From NCBI RefSeq assembly GCF_001597735.1, contig NZ_LUTS01000010.1:1-64000 (forward strand): 64,000 nucleotides of DNA, given 5' to 3'. The notes under the pieces are model-generated. The model saw only the letters and a list, made by a program, of their open reading frames with translations, made no database searches and was not told the origin of the DNA. This stretch comes from Neptuniibacter pectenicola. GTDB taxonomy: Bacteria; Pseudomonadota; Gammaproteobacteria; Pseudomonadales; Balneatricaceae. Position 1 is the stretch's first letter. Each line of letters starts with the position of its first letter. Both the position numbers and the translations under genes were made by a program. Of the stretch, positions 9,862 to 20,514 are shown in pieces.

Positions 9862-11735
9862 TCACTCTCCCCAAGTTCATCAATACTGTGGCCTTGCAAC
9901 GCTTTCTGAATACTATGATCCATCCGGCGCGAAGCATACTCATCCGACGCTTTCGACAAGGCGGCAACGCCCCGTTCAATAGCAATCAGATCACTACCAT
10001 TACGTAGCTCAATTAGTTTTTCAATCTCACTTTCCAGTGCGGCGTACTCATCAGCACTCAACAACTGCTTACCGTCAGCGACCAACGCATCCTGAAGTGA
10101 AACAATCAGCCGATCTGCATCCACCTGCTGCTCGCGCAACGCACGCACATCTTTATCTTCAGCAGCATTTAAATAGGACGCTTTCAGCATCTCTGCAATT
10201 TCAACATCACCTAAACCGTAAGACGGTTTAACCTGAATACTACTCTCAACACCCGAGGTCAGCTCTTTCGCATGAACACCCAACAAACCATCGGCATCCA
10301 CTTGATAGGTAACGCGAATTTTAGCAGCGCCCGCCGCCATCGGCGGTATACCCCGTAAAACAAACCGCGCTAAAGAGCGGCAATCCGATACCAGCTCACG
10401 CTCACCTTGGACAACATGAATCGCCATCGCCGTTTGGCCATCTTGATACGTGGTAAACTCTTGAGCGCGCGCAACAGGAATAGAGGTATTCCTATGTATA
10501 ATTTTCTCCGTTAACCCACCCATCGTCTCAATACCTAGCGAGAGTGGAATAACGTCCAGCAACAACATACCGCTATCAGGTTTATTACCTGCCAGCACAT
10601 CAGCTTGAATAGACGCACCCACGGCAACAACACAGTCTGGGTCTATTTTTATATGTGGCTCACGCGCGAAAAACTGCTTTACCTCTTCCCGCACCAATGG
10701 CACACGGGTTGAACCGCCTACCATCACAACTTCGAGCACATCTTCAGCTTCAACCGATGCATCTTTCAACGCTCTACGGCAAGCCCGAATGGTACGCTTA
10801 ACAAGTGGCGAGACCAGCTCATCAAACTGAGCTCTCGATACTGTAATGGACTGTTTATGCCCTTTAATCTCAAGATCAATGGTCGCTTCGTCAGCACCAC
10901 TCAATACTTCTTTCGCTTGTTTTGATTTTTCCATCAAATAGCGGGATACCGAATTACCATCAATATCTACGCCTAGCTGCTGCGCTATCCACTCAGCCAG
11001 AGCCAAGTCAAGATCATCACCACCCAGTGCACTATCACCACCGGTAGACAGCACCTCAAACACGCCTTTATTTAGACGCAGTATAGATATATCAAAGGTA
11101 CCACCGCCAAGGTCATAAACGGCAATAATGCCTTCCTTACCTTGATCTAAACCATAAGCAACAGCCGCAGCCGTAGGCTCATTCAACAAGCGAAGCACTT
11201 TAATATTCGCTAAGGTCGCTGCATCTTTAGTCGCCTGCCGCTGCGCATCGTCAAAATAAGCAGGAACCGTAATAACAGCACCCGTCAACTCGCCGCCTAG
11301 CGCCTCTTCAGCACGGGCAACCAACGTTTTCAATATATCAGCTGAGACCTGAACAGGGCTTTTGTTGCCTGCTGCTGTTTTAATGTACGGCATACCACCA
11401 TCATTAATATCAAACTGATAAGGCGCTTCATCACCTAGCGTCTTAAGATCACTAACGCCGCGCCCCATTAATCGTTTAACCGATATAATCGTATTATCTG
11501 GATCTGAAGCAGCATAGGTACGCGCCTCAGCACCCACCAAATGATTGCCGCATGGCATATACCGCACAACGGAAGGCAACAGGTGCTGACCATCAATATC
11601 GGGGATGGTAACTGCTTCACCACTCTTAACGGATGCCACAAGAGAATTGGTGGTGCCTAAATCGATACCAACTGCCAATTTATGCTGATGCGGAGCTTCA
11701 CTCTGCCCCGGTTCTGCTATCTGTAATAGCGCCAT
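9858..11735 (-). CDS. hscA: Fe-S cluster chaperone HscA (Hsp70 family)
   Basis: Specialised Hsp70 that, with HscB, promotes release of the cluster from IscU. The 625-residue protein has the ATPase signature [10 protein letters not shown] near residue 23, phosphate-binding [14 protein letters not shown], and [13 protein letters not shown] substrate-binding domain and helical lid end at about residue 625. Its client motif LPPVK is present in IscU encoded upstream. It starts ten bases after hscB. Confidence 0.96.
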   Translation of the reverse strand: MALLQIAEPGQSEAPHQHKLAVGIDLGTTNSLVASVKSGEAVTIPDIDGQHLLPSVVRYMPCGNHLVGAEARTYAASDPDNTIISVKRLMGRGVSDLKTLGDEAPYQFDINDGGMPYIKTAAGNKSPVQVSADILKTLVARAEEALGGELTGAVITVPAYFDDAQRQATKDAATLANIKVLRLLNEPTAAAVAYGLDQGKEGIIAVYDLGGGTFDISILRLNKGVFEVLSTGGDSALGGDDLDLALAEWIAQQLGVDIDGNSVSRYLMEKSKQAKEVLSGADEATIDLEIKGHKQSITVSRAQFDELVSPLVKRTIRACRRALKDASVEAEDVLEVVMVGGSTRVPLVREEVKQFFAREPHIKIDPDCVVAVGASIQADVLAGNKPDSGMLLLDVIPLSLGIETMGGLTEKIIHRNTSIPVARAQEFTTYQDGQTAMAIHVVQGERELVSDCRSLARFVLRGIPPMAAGAAKIRVTYQVDADGLLGVHAKELTSGVESSIQVKPSYGLGDVEIAEMLKASYLNAAEDKDVRALREQQVDADRLIVSLQDALVADGKQLLSADEYAALESEIEKLIELRNGSDLIAIERGVAALSKASDEYASRRMDHSIQKALQGHSIDELGESE

Positions 11736-11744
11736 AGTATTGCG

Positions 11745-12275
11745 TTAACCATCCAGCCTGTCTTCGAGACGTTCTATCTCAACGACAAGCTTTTCTAAAA
11801 ATTGCATTTTACGCACAGACTCAGTTGCGACACTTAACGCCTCATCCTGATAATTCTGTGCAAACTGTTCGCGCAAAGCCTTTAACATACCTTGAACTTC
11901 AACCTGTAGCGCGTCTAATTCAGTATATGGATCTTCCAGCTCAGGAATCTCTTCCAAACGCTCACGTAACTCCATCTGCTGCATCAAGAACATTGGGTCG
12001 ACGGCTGTAGATGACTCACTCTCGGTATCAATCCCTCGTAATGACAGAAGATACTGCGCTCTTAAAAGCGGTGAACGTAATGTCGCGATCCCTTCATTAA
12101 GGAAGGACATATATTGCACAGCCATACGCTGCTCACGATCAGATAAATGAGCATAACGGTCAGGGTGAAGTGTTTTTTGTAATTCGCGAGAACGATCAGC
12201 CAGTGCTGACTGATCAACAGTGTACGATACCGGCAGGCCGATAAACTCAAAAAAATTCTTAGTGATATCCATCAT
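11745..12275 (-). CDS. hscB: Fe-S co-chaperone HscB (J-protein)
   Basis: J-domain partner of HscA that delivers IscU. The 176-residue protein has an N-terminal J domain with the HPD motif in LHPDRYAH (about residues 37-39) and a C-terminal three-helix domain that binds IscU. Two consecutive ATG codons (MMD) make the exact start uncertain by one codon. No strong ribosome binding site is visible. Order within the operon is standard. Confidence 0.94.
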   Translation of the reverse strand: MMDITKNFFEFIGLPVSYTVDQSALADRSRELQKTLHPDRYAHLSDREQRMAVQYMSFLNEGIATLRSPLLRAQYLLSLRGIDTESESSTAVDPMFLMQQMELRERLEEIPELEDPYTELDALQVEVQGMLKALREQFAQNYQDEALSVATESVRKMQFLEKLVVEIERLEDRLDG

Positions 12276-12290
12276 TCTGCCGAAAAGAGT

Positions 12291-12617
12291 TTAGACGTTA
12301 AAGCTTTCACCGCAACCACATTCGCTAGAGACATTAGGGTTATTGAATTTAAAACCTTCATTCAACCCCTCTTTCACGAAATCTAATTCAGTACCATCCA
12401 AGTACAACAGGCTTTTAGGGTCAATAACAATCCGAACATCTTGCGGACCATTAAACACCTCATCCTCTTCCTGAACATCATCTACGAATTCAAGGACATA
12501 AGCCATACCAGAACAGCCAGAGGTACGCACACCTAAACGAATACCCGTACCGTGGCCACGCTTCTCAATATAGCGAGCAACATGCTCTGCTGCCGCCTCA
12601 GTCATGGTAATTGCCAT
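12291..12617 (-). CDS. iscA: A-type iron-sulfur carrier IscA
   Basis: Iron or cluster carrier of the ISC system. The 108-residue protein shows the three invariant cysteines: one in TSGCSGMAY (about residue 36) and two in ECGCGESF near the end. It lies between iscU and hscB. The related protein ErpA is not encoded in this window. Confidence 0.95.
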   Translation of the reverse strand: MAITMTEAAAEHVARYIEKRGHGTGIRLGVRTSGCSGMAYVLEFVDDVQEEDEVFNGPQDVRIVIDPKSLLYLDGTELDFVKEGLNEGFKFNNPNVSSECGCGESFNV

Positions 12618-12652
12618 AAACGTCTACTTCTCCCGAACAAGCAACTAAACGA

Positions 12653-13036
12653 TTACTTGCTCTTTTTTTCTTTATAGTCGGCTACTGCCGCTTTAATCGC
12701 GTCTTCAGCTAACACAGAGCAGTGAATTTTCACTGGTGGTAACGCTAACTCTTCAGCAATGGCAGTATTTTTCAACTCTGCTGCTTCTTCTAGCGACATA
12801 CCTTTAACCCACTCAGTGATTAAAGAGCTAGAGGCGATCGCAGAACCGCAACCATAAGTTTTAAACTTAGCATCTTCAATAATGCCATCGTCGCTTACCT
12901 TGATCTGTAAGCGCATAACATCACCACATGCAGGCGCTCCTACCATGCCGGTACCAACGTTTGCATCTTTATCATTCATCTTGCCAACATTACGAGGGTT
13001 CTCGTAATGATCAATAACTTTCTCACTATAAGCCAT
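12653..13036 (-). CDS. iscU: Iron-sulfur scaffold protein IscU
   Basis: Scaffold on which IscS sulfur and iron are assembled into [2Fe-2S] clusters. The ATG at 13036 gives 127 residues starting AYSEKVIDHY and has GGAGG upstream; an upstream TTG would run through that ribosome binding site. Cluster ligands are in GAPACGD, YGCGSA and IHCSVLAEDA. The HscA-recognition motif LPPVK immediately precedes the last cysteine. Confidence 0.96.
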   Translation of the reverse strand: MAYSEKVIDHYENPRNVGKMNDKDANVGTGMVGAPACGDVMRLQIKVSDDGIIEDAKFKTYGCGSAIASSSLITEWVKGMSLEEAAELKNTAIAEELALPPVKIHCSVLAEDAIKAAVADYKEKKSK

Positions 13037-13065
13037 GACGACCTCCAAAAACTTTCAGCGTTGAA

Positions 13066-14280
13066 TTAGTGATGAACCCATTCAACTTTGCTCAGATCAA
13101 CACCGTCTTGAAACATATCCCACAACGGTGAAAGCTCACGTAGCTTGCTCACTGCATCCTCAATTTGAGCCACAGCGTAATCAACCTCTTCTTCCGTCGT
13201 AAAACGCCCGAAAGAGAAACGAATAGAACTATGTGCAAGTTCATCATTCAAACCCAACGCACGAAGCACATAGGAAGGCTCTAAACTTGCAGACGTACAA
13301 GCCGAACCGGAAGAAACAGCCAGATCTTTTAATGACATCAGTAATGACTCACCCTCAACAAAGGCAAAACTGATATTTAAATTACCCGGAACTCGCTGCT
13401 CTTTAGAACCATTCAAATAAACCTCTTCCATATCCTTAATACCGGCAAGGAAGCGATCTCTTAATGCGATAATAGCTTTAGTATCGGCAGCCAGCTCTTC
13501 TTTACAGATACGAGCAGCTTCCCCCATACCTACAATTTGATGTGTCGGCAAAGTACCTGAACGCATACCACGCTCATGACCACCGCCGTGAATTTGAGCT
13601 TCCAAACGGACACGCGGCTTACGACGTACAAACAGTGCACCGATCCCTTTTGGACCATACATTTTGTGCGCGGAGAAGGACATAAGATCAACTTTCGCTT
13701 TATCTAAATCAATCTCTATTTTGCCGGCACTTTGAGCCGCATCCACATGAAAGATGATACCCTTAGCACGGGTCAACTCACCAATGGCTTCAATATCTGT
13801 AATTGTGCCAATCTCGTTATTCACATGCATAAGCGACACAAGAATCGTATCTTCACGAATAGCATCTGCAACCGCTTGCGGCTCAATCAAACCATCTGTA
13901 TTGGGCGTTAAGTAAGTTACTTCAAACCCTTCACGTTCAAGCTGACGGCATGGATCTAAAACAGCTTTATGCTCAATCTTAGAGGTAATAATGTGCTTAC
14001 CTTTCTTTTGATAGAAATGAGCTGCGCCTTTTACCGCTAAATTATCAGATTCTGTAGCGCCCGAAGTCCAAACAATCTCACGGGGATCCGCATTAATCAG
14101 ATCAGCAACTTGGCGTCGAGCAATCTCTACTGCTTCTTCTGCTTTCCAACCAAACAGGTGTGAGCGAGAAGCGGGATTGCCAAAATTACCATCCACCGTC
14201 AAACACTCGACCATTTTATTAGCAACGCGTTGGTCAACAGGAGTCGTAGCGGAATAGTCTAGATAAATCGGTGTTTTCAT
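13066..14280 (-). CDS. iscS: Cysteine desulfurase IscS
   Basis: PLP enzyme that mobilises sulfur from cysteine for Fe-S clusters and tRNA thiolation. The 404-residue protein has the PLP lysine in [12 protein letters not shown] (about residue 206) and the persulfide cysteine loop [16 protein letters not shown] (about residue 328). The protein ends in VEWVHH, as in many proteobacterial IscS, the end that contacts IscU. It follows iscR by 19 bases. Confidence 0.97.
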   Translation of the reverse strand: MKTPIYLDYSATTPVDQRVANKMVECLTVDGNFGNPASRSHLFGWKAEEAVEIARRQVADLINADPREIVWTSGATESDNLAVKGAAHFYQKKGKHIITSKIEHKAVLDPCRQLEREGFEVTYLTPNTDGLIEPQAVADAIREDTILVSLMHVNNEIGTITDIEAIGELTRAKGIIFHVDAAQSAGKIEIDLDKAKVDLMSFSAHKMYGPKGIGALFVRRKPRVRLEAQIHGGGHERGMRSGTLPTHQIVGMGEAARICKEELAADTKAIIALRDRFLAGIKDMEEVYLNGSKEQRVPGNLNISFAFVEGESLLMSLKDLAVSSGSACTSASLEPSYVLRALGLNDELAHSSIRFSFGRFTTEEEVDYAVAQIEDAVSKLRELSPLWDMFQDGVDLSKVEWVHH

Positions 14281-14299
14281 TAATTCTCTCCGAGCCTAC

Positions 14300-14797
14300 T
14301 TATACAGACGCTTTACCTGAAAGCGCCAGCGTATCTGATCCCGTCATAATCTGATCCAAATTAACCCGATCCTGACGTTCTGAAATATTTTGCACATCTT
14401 TTCTGGCGACTAAATCAGCCAATGATATGCTTCTTAAAAAACCATGAATTTGATCACTTAAATCGCACCATAGATGGTGAGTGAGGCAAATTTCGCCACT
14501 TTGACAGTCACCATGACGCTGGCAACCTGTCGCATCGACCGATTCATTCACCGCATCGATAACCTCAGCAACATTGATAACAGCTTGTTCGCGATTAAGC
14601 TGATAGCCACCACCTGGGCCTCGCACACTACGTACTAATTCATTTCTACGCAGTTTTGCAAATAACTGTTCAAGGTATGACAAAGAGATTCCTTGTCTTT
14701 CTGATATATCAGCCAAACTAATAGGACCCTTGCCTTCATGCAGAGCCAGATCAAGCATTGCTGTTACAGCATAGCGCCCTTTTGTCGTCAGTCGCAT
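14300..14797 (-). CDS. iscR: Fe-S cluster-sensing repressor IscR
   Basis: Rrf2-family regulator that, with a [2Fe-2S] cluster, represses its own operon. The start at [11 protein letters not shown] gives 165 residues. An ATG 27 bases further up would lie almost at the predicted transcription start, so it is less likely. The winged-helix domain is N-terminal, and cluster ligands occur as [16 protein letters not shown] (Cx5Cx5Cx2H, about residues 92-107). Autoregulation is supported by the binding site just upstream. Confidence 0.95.
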   Translation of the reverse strand: MRLTTKGRYAVTAMLDLALHEGKGPISLADISERQGISLSYLEQLFAKLRRNELVRSVRGPGGGYQLNREQAVINVAEVIDAVNESVDATGCQRHGDCQSGEICLTHHLWCDLSDQIHGFLRSISLADLVARKDVQNISERQDRVNLDQIMTGSDTLALSGKASV

Positions 14798-14832
14798 ATT
14801 TCGTACCCCGATGCGAGTTAGCATTTGAGTCT

Positions 14833-14865
14833 ATTATGCAATACCCGACTAAAAAGGTCAATTAA
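14833..14865 (-). promoter_or_regulatory. isc operon promoter with IscR type 1 site
   Basis: Reading the minus strand, TTGACC (14861-14856) and CATAAT (14838-14833) are separated by exactly 17 bases and form a sigma-70 promoter. The 25-base interval 14865-14841 fits the published type 1 IscR consensus at nearly all defined positions, including the GAC and AGTC half-site cores and the terminal GGGTAT. Transcription should start near 14826, giving iscR a leader of about 28 bases. Placement over the -35 and spacer implies repression by [2Fe-2S]-IscR. Confidence 0.85.
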
Positions 14866-14952
14866 ATAACCAACCATTATAGTAGGGCTTTACCTACTTT
14901 GTGCGCGAATTCTAACACGAATAGACGATAACCCCACGCCCCAAATCAAAGA

Positions 14953-15693
14953 TTACTCTTTAACCTGCTTCTGGGTGGCCGTTAAGATGCCACGCAGCAC
15001 ATTCACCTCAACCTTATCCAACAAGGAACGAAGGTATAGGCGGCGCAATCTAGGCATTAATTGACGCGGACTATCTGGGTCCAAAAAATCAATATCGATG
15101 AGCGTCTGCTCCATATGAGCAAACAACCGCTCTAGGTCAGCACTATCTGCCAAGTCGATATCCCAATCCGTTCCCCACTGCGGTTTATGCACCGCATTTT
15201 GCTCAGCATACAAACTCGCCATGCGTAGCTCATAGGTAATCACCTGAACAGCCGCCGCCAAATTTAACGAACTAAACGCCTCATTTGAGGGTATGTGCAC
15301 ATGATGATGACAAAGGTGAAGCTCTTCATTAGTCAGCCCACGATCCTCTCGACCAAAAACGATCGCGACTTTTTTATCCGTCATGATAGGCGATACGATT
15401 GAAGCCAACTCGCGAGGATCAACAATAGGCCAAGGGATATGGCGACCACGCGCACTTGTCCCAACAACTAACTGACAATCCGCAATAGCGTCCTCTAGAG
15501 TCTCGTGAATAACCGCACTCTCTAGCAGGTCCGTTGCCCCTGAAGCTCGCGCATCAGCATTGGGATGCGGAAACTTTTTAGGCGCCACAAGATGCAGCTC
15601 TTCAAACTTCATATTTTTCATTGCACGCGCGACCCCACCAATATTTCCAGGATGGGTAGTATTAACAAGCACGATACGCACATTAACTGACAT
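14953..15693 (-). CDS. trmJ: tRNA (cytidine/uridine-2'-O-)-methyltransferase TrmJ
   Basis: SPOUT-class enzyme methylating the ribose of position 32 in tRNAs. The 246-residue protein begins MSVNVRIVLVNTTHPGNIGG and has the C-terminal knot motifs IVFGREDRGLTNEEL and IPSNEAFSSLNLAAAVQ. The ATG at 15693 has AAGG eight bases upstream; a TTG one codon earlier is also possible. In many relatives cysE lies between trmJ and iscR, but here only the iscR promoter region does. Confidence 0.94.
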   Translation of the reverse strand: MSVNVRIVLVNTTHPGNIGGVARAMKNMKFEELHLVAPKKFPHPNADARASGATDLLESAVIHETLEDAIADCQLVVGTSARGRHIPWPIVDPRELASIVSPIMTDKKVAIVFGREDRGLTNEELHLCHHHVHIPSNEAFSSLNLAAAVQVITYELRMASLYAEQNAVHKPQWGTDWDIDLADSADLERLFAHMEQTLIDIDFLDPDSPRQLMPRLRRLYLRSLLDKVEVNVLRGILTATQKQVKE

Positions 15694-15814
15694 CAAATCG
15701 ACCTTAGAAAGTAGGAAACAACCTATTTTAACAGACCTAGCGGCATCAATTCAGCTATTAAGCACATCTAATCCCCGACTTAACACAAGCTTTTATTCAC
15801 GACTCTCCCATCAT

Positions 15815-15829
15815 CAGGTATAATACCTG
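15815..15829 (+). promoter_or_regulatory. Probable suhB -10 region inside a palindrome
   Basis: CAGGTATAATACCTG is a 15-base palindrome with a single central A. Its centre contains a perfect TATAAT (15819-15824). No good -35 box is seen at the standard distance. The site is 35 bases upstream of the suhB ATG, so it is a plausible promoter or operator. Confidence 0.5.
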
Positions 15830-15863
15830 CTTCAATTTTGTACAGTCTTTAGGTCCCCATCAG

Positions 15864-16676
15864 ATGCAACCTATGGTTAACATTGCACTGCGCGCTGCTC
15901 GCGTCGCAGGAGAACAGATTACCCGCGCCGTCGAACGCTTAGATCTTGTAAAATCAGAACAAGCGGATGTAGCAAAATTAATCAGCGAAACATGTAAAAA
16001 AGCTGAATTAAGCATTACTCAGGCGATCCACAAAGCTTACCCAAGCCACAAAGTGGTTGGGGAGTACACTGGGGAACATGCACCTATTGGCGAAGGCCCT
16101 GAATTCACTTGGAGCATCAATCCAATTGACAGCCTATCCAATTTCTCCAACGGCTTACCAACCTTTGCACTTTGCATTGCAGGCCAACAGAACAATCGCA
16201 TAGAACACGCATTGATTCTAAACCCCATTACGAACGAAGAATTTACAGCTAGCCGCGGCCATGGGGCGCAGCTAAATGGTAAACGCTTACGCGTAAGCAA
16301 CCATAAAGGCATCGAAAACGCCTTAATCAGCACCGGCTTCTTCAATCGCAAAAATGATAAAGATCACCTCGAAACTTATCTCAATATTTTTCGCGATATC
16401 ACCACAACAGGTGGCACCCTTTATAACGGCGGCTCCCCTGCACTCAATTTAGCCTACACTGCGGCAGGCCGAATCGATGGCTATTACCAGATCGGCCTAA
16501 ATTACGGTGAGATCGAAGCAGGGCTTCTACTTATTCAAGAAGCTGGCGGACTTGTAGGGGACTTTAAAGGCAGCAATGATTTCCGTAAAAACGGTAATTT
16601 AGTTGCAGGCAACCCTAAAATGTTTAAAGCACTCACTAAGGCACTTCAACCATCACTTACTGATGATCTGAAATAG
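15864..16676 (+). CDS. suhB: SuhB-like protein, probably catalytically dead
   Basis: Clear member of the inositol monophosphatase/SuhB family by length (270 residues), colinear sequence and position beside trmJ. In E. coli SuhB joins the Nus factors in rRNA transcription, a role not requiring catalysis. Here most metal-site residues differ from the family: Cys44 where Asp is usual, WSINPID (Asn86, Asp89) for WxIDPxD, Ser90-Leu91 for Gly-Thr, and Gly215-Glu216 for the Trp-Asp pair. Glu67 is kept. The fold-defining parts EEFTASRGHGAQLNG and NLVAGNPK are intact. I infer a retained non-enzymatic role. Confidence 0.9.
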   Translation: MQPMVNIALRAARVAGEQITRAVERLDLVKSEQADVAKLISETCKKAELSITQAIHKAYPSHKVVGEYTGEHAPIGEGPEFTWSINPIDSLSNFSNGLPTFALCIAGQQNNRIEHALILNPITNEEFTASRGHGAQLNGKRLRVSNHKGIENALISTGFFNRKNDKDHLETYLNIFRDITTTGGTLYNGGSPALNLAYTAAGRIDGYYQIGLNYGEIEAGLLLIQEAGGLVGDFKGSNDFRKNGNLVAGNPKMFKALTKALQPSLTDDLK

Positions 16677-16692
16677 ACCTTACTGTAGACAC

Positions 16693-16720
16693 AAAAAAAC
16701 CGGCATATGCCGGTTTTTTT
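16693..16720. terminator. Bidirectional terminator between suhB and purA
   Basis: The perfect palindrome CCGGCATATGCCGG (16700-16713) is flanked by seven A on the left and seven T on the right. It therefore forms an intrinsic terminator in both directions between these convergent genes. Confidence 0.92.
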
Positions 16721-16735
16721 ATGCTTACACAACCC

Positions 16736-18037
<1,302 letters not shown>

Positions 18038-18071
18038 CTACTTGAGATTACTTGAAAAAATTTAATACACG

Positions 18072-19247
18072 TTACAGGTCGCTAACGACCCATTCACCAT
18101 TACGCTGCACCAATTGAGCGGTACATTTTGTTGCCGGTTCAACGTCCGACAACGCATAAATAACACTGACACCATCCGCACGAAGCTGCTTCACTTTCTC
18201 TAGAAGCGAAGCATCCTCTTCTGCTGGCGCTAGAACTCGCTGAAGGCTTGGAGCCACATCCGAAGATAGCTCAACAAGCGTATACAGATCAGCACTAAAA
18301 CCGGTCGCCGGACGCGCACGCCCAAAATCGCGACCAATCTCATCGTATCGACCACCTTTAGCAATCGCTTGCCCAAATCGAGGGATATACGCAGCGAAAA
18401 CAACACCTGTGTGGTAGTTATAACCGCGCAATTCACTTAAATCGAAATACTGATCTAGATCGGGAAAGCGTAGCGCAAGACGATCAGTTAACTGCTGTAG
18501 GTACTCAATAGCGTCAAGCACACGCGCAGGCGCCTCAGCAAACAACTGACGGGCACGCGCTAACACCTCAACCCCACCGTTCAAGCGGGGTAATTCTAAC
18601 AAACATTTTGCGATGATAGGTTTTGCATCCAAGGCGTTAACAAACAACGTCAACTCAGGCAACGCCTTACGACTTAATATATCCAAATACTGTTCTTTCT
18701 GCTGCTCAGTTAACTGCGCAACTTCCATCAACCCAGTAAACACACCAACATGACCTAAATCGATACTCAGCTCATGCTCAAGGCCCACCGCCTGCATAGT
18801 CTCAACCATAAGGGAGATAACTTCTACATCACTCTCAATACCTGAGTGACCATAAAGTTCAGCACCAATCTGTAGAGGGTTACGCGAAGCTAAAGGCTGG
18901 GTAGGCATGGCATGAACAACAGGGCCGGCATAACAAAGACGTGTTACGCCGGGTGTACGTAAGCGGTGAGCATCAATACGTGCAACTTGCGGTGTAATAT
19001 CCGCGCGTACACCGATTAAGTGACCACTCATCTGATCCGTTGCTTTAACTGTATTAAGTTCCAAATCACGACCAACACCTGTCAGCAACGACTCAAGATG
19101 CTCAAACAAAGGCGGCATAACCAACTCATAGCCCCAATGCTCATACAGATCCAGTAGACGCCTACGTGAAAGTTCAACGCGACGGGCCTGCGAGGGAAGA
19201 AGCTCTTGCACACCTTCCGGTAGCAGCCAACGATCTGCCAATGCCAT
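18072..19247 (-). CDS. hisZ: ATP phosphoribosyltransferase regulatory subunit HisZ
   Basis: Catalytically inactive paralogue of histidyl-tRNA synthetase that activates short-form HisG in histidine synthesis. The chosen ATG (MALADRWLLPEGVQELLP) has GGAG seven bases upstream and gives 391 residues; an upstream in-frame start would add 19 residues. Class II core remnants such as VRADITPQVARIDAHRL and LRGYNYHTGVVF are visible, without an anticodon-binding domain. HisG itself is not in the window. Confidence 0.93.
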   Translation of the reverse strand: MALADRWLLPEGVQELLPSQARRVELSRRRLLDLYEHWGYELVMPPLFEHLESLLTGVGRDLELNTVKATDQMSGHLIGVRADITPQVARIDAHRLRTPGVTRLCYAGPVVHAMPTQPLASRNPLQIGAELYGHSGIESDVEVISLMVETMQAVGLEHELSIDLGHVGVFTGLMEVAQLTEQQKEQYLDILSRKALPELTLFVNALDAKPIIAKCLLELPRLNGGVEVLARARQLFAEAPARVLDAIEYLQQLTDRLALRFPDLDQYFDLSELRGYNYHTGVVFAAYIPRFGQAIAKGGRYDEIGRDFGRARPATGFSADLYTLVELSSDVAPSLQRVLAPAEEDASLLEKVKQLRADGVSVIYALSDVEPATKCTAQLVQRNGEWVVSDL

Positions 19248-19311
19248 GTGGTACTCCGTATATCTCAAAAAAACATCACACCGGGTAAACACCCGATACT
19301 TCAATAAATCT

Positions 19312-19509
19312 TTAATGAACTACGTAGAGAAGAAAAACCCCTAGTAGCATACTGCCAAGACCGATAAAACGTAGAGATCGGTCACTGATAAGCGCAAGCT
19401 GCTGAACAAGATTGCGCCATCGCTGTGGATAAAGAAAGGGGATTATACCTTCAAATATAAGCATCAAGCAGAAACCAATCACCAGACCATTAATCAATTC
19501 AGATGACAT
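19312..19509 (-). CDS. Small DUF2065 (YjeT-like) membrane protein
   Basis: Of unknown function. The ATG at 19509, with AGGTAGGT upstream, gives 65 residues made of two membrane segments (about 6-24 and 46-64) joined by a basic loop with PQRWRNLVQQLA, typical of DUF2065. It sits between hflC and hisZ, as in Pseudomonas. Its start lies beyond the terminator that follows hflC, so it may rely on read-through or its own promoter. Confidence 0.85.
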   Translation of the reverse strand: MSSELINGLVIGFCLMLIFEGIIPFLYPQRWRNLVQQLALISDRSLRFIGLGSMLLGVFLLYVVH

Positions 19510-19541
19510 AAACCTACCTGATATTCCCAATCCCATCACAC

Positions 19542-19564
19542 AAAAAAACCGGGCTTTAACCCGG
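19542..19564 (-). terminator. Terminator after hflC
   Basis: On the minus strand CCGGG, a six-base loop and CCCGG are followed by seven T (19548-19542). It lies about 80 bases after the hflC stop and upstream of the chosen DUF2065 start. Confidence 0.85.
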
Positions 19565-19641
19565 CTGCGATATTCTATCACGGAATCAGGGGAATGCCTT
19601 CCCCTGAACCGCTTTTTTGTATATTTTTACGTCAACATTTC

Positions 19642-20514
19642 TTAACGTACACTCGGTTGCCCCATGTACTTAAAGAAATCGCTGTCAGGCTTCAAGACAA
19701 GCACATCGCCACTTTGGGAGAATGACTCGCGGTACGCCTGCAAACTACGGTAAAACGAGTAGAACTCTGGATTAGCTGAATAGGCTTTAGCATAGTTATT
19801 TGCTGCAACCGCATCCCCTTCACCACGAAGCTCTTCTGACTCACGATACGCCTCGGCCTCAATAACCGTTCTCTGACGATCAGCATCCGCACGAATACCT
19901 TCCGCAAGCTCTTTACCACGGGAGCGAAGCTCGCGCGCCTCAAGTTCACGTTCAGAACGCATACGTCCATAAACAGATTCAGACACCTCTTGCGGTAGAT
20001 CGATACGCTTAACACGCACATCTACAACTTCGACACCTAACTCTTGGATAGCAATTTTACTTAAATTATTAGTCAGTTCGCGCATCAACTCTTCACGCTC
20101 ACCAGAAACAACCTCAGTTACAGTACGCTCACCAAACTGATTACGTAATCCAGTATCAACACGGTCTGAAAGTAGCTGCGCTGCTTTTAACGTATCACCA
20201 GACGTTGCGGTATAAAATTTCTGTACATCCGATACACGCCACTTCACAAAAGAATCAACGATTAAACGCTTCTTCTCAAGGGTCAAGTACGCTTGTGGAC
20301 GCGCATCCAAGGTCAGAATACGTGCATCAAACTTACGCACTTTATTCATCACTGGAATTTTAAAATGCAAACCAGGTGCTACATCCGCTTGGGAAACCTC
20401 ACCGAACTTCAGCAAAACCGCGCGTTCAGTTTCTTTCACGATATACAGAGAGCTTTGGGCAAACAAAACGACAATCGCTAGGATAACTAGGCCTACTATG
20501 GATTTAGATTGCAT
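19642..20514 (-). CDS. hflC: HflC, SPFH membrane subunit regulating FtsH
   Basis: With HflK forms a periplasmic cage that modulates the membrane protease FtsH. The 290-residue protein has one N-terminal membrane anchor (about 5-24, IVGLVILAIVVLFAQSSLYIV), an SPFH/band 7 domain and a long charged helix region around residues 170-230. Its ATG shares one base with the hflK stop (TAATG). Confidence 0.95.
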   Translation of the reverse strand: MQSKSIVGLVILAIVVLFAQSSLYIVKETERAVLLKFGEVSQADVAPGLHFKIPVMNKVRKFDARILTLDARPQAYLTLEKKRLIVDSFVKWRVSDVQKFYTATSGDTLKAAQLLSDRVDTGLRNQFGERTVTEVVSGEREELMRELTNNLSKIAIQELGVEVVDVRVKRIDLPQEVSESVYGRMRSERELEARELRSRGKELAEGIRADADRQRTVIEAEAYRESEELRGEGDAVAANNYAKAYSANPEFYSFYRSLQAYRESFSQSGDVLVLKPDSDFFKYMGQPSVR

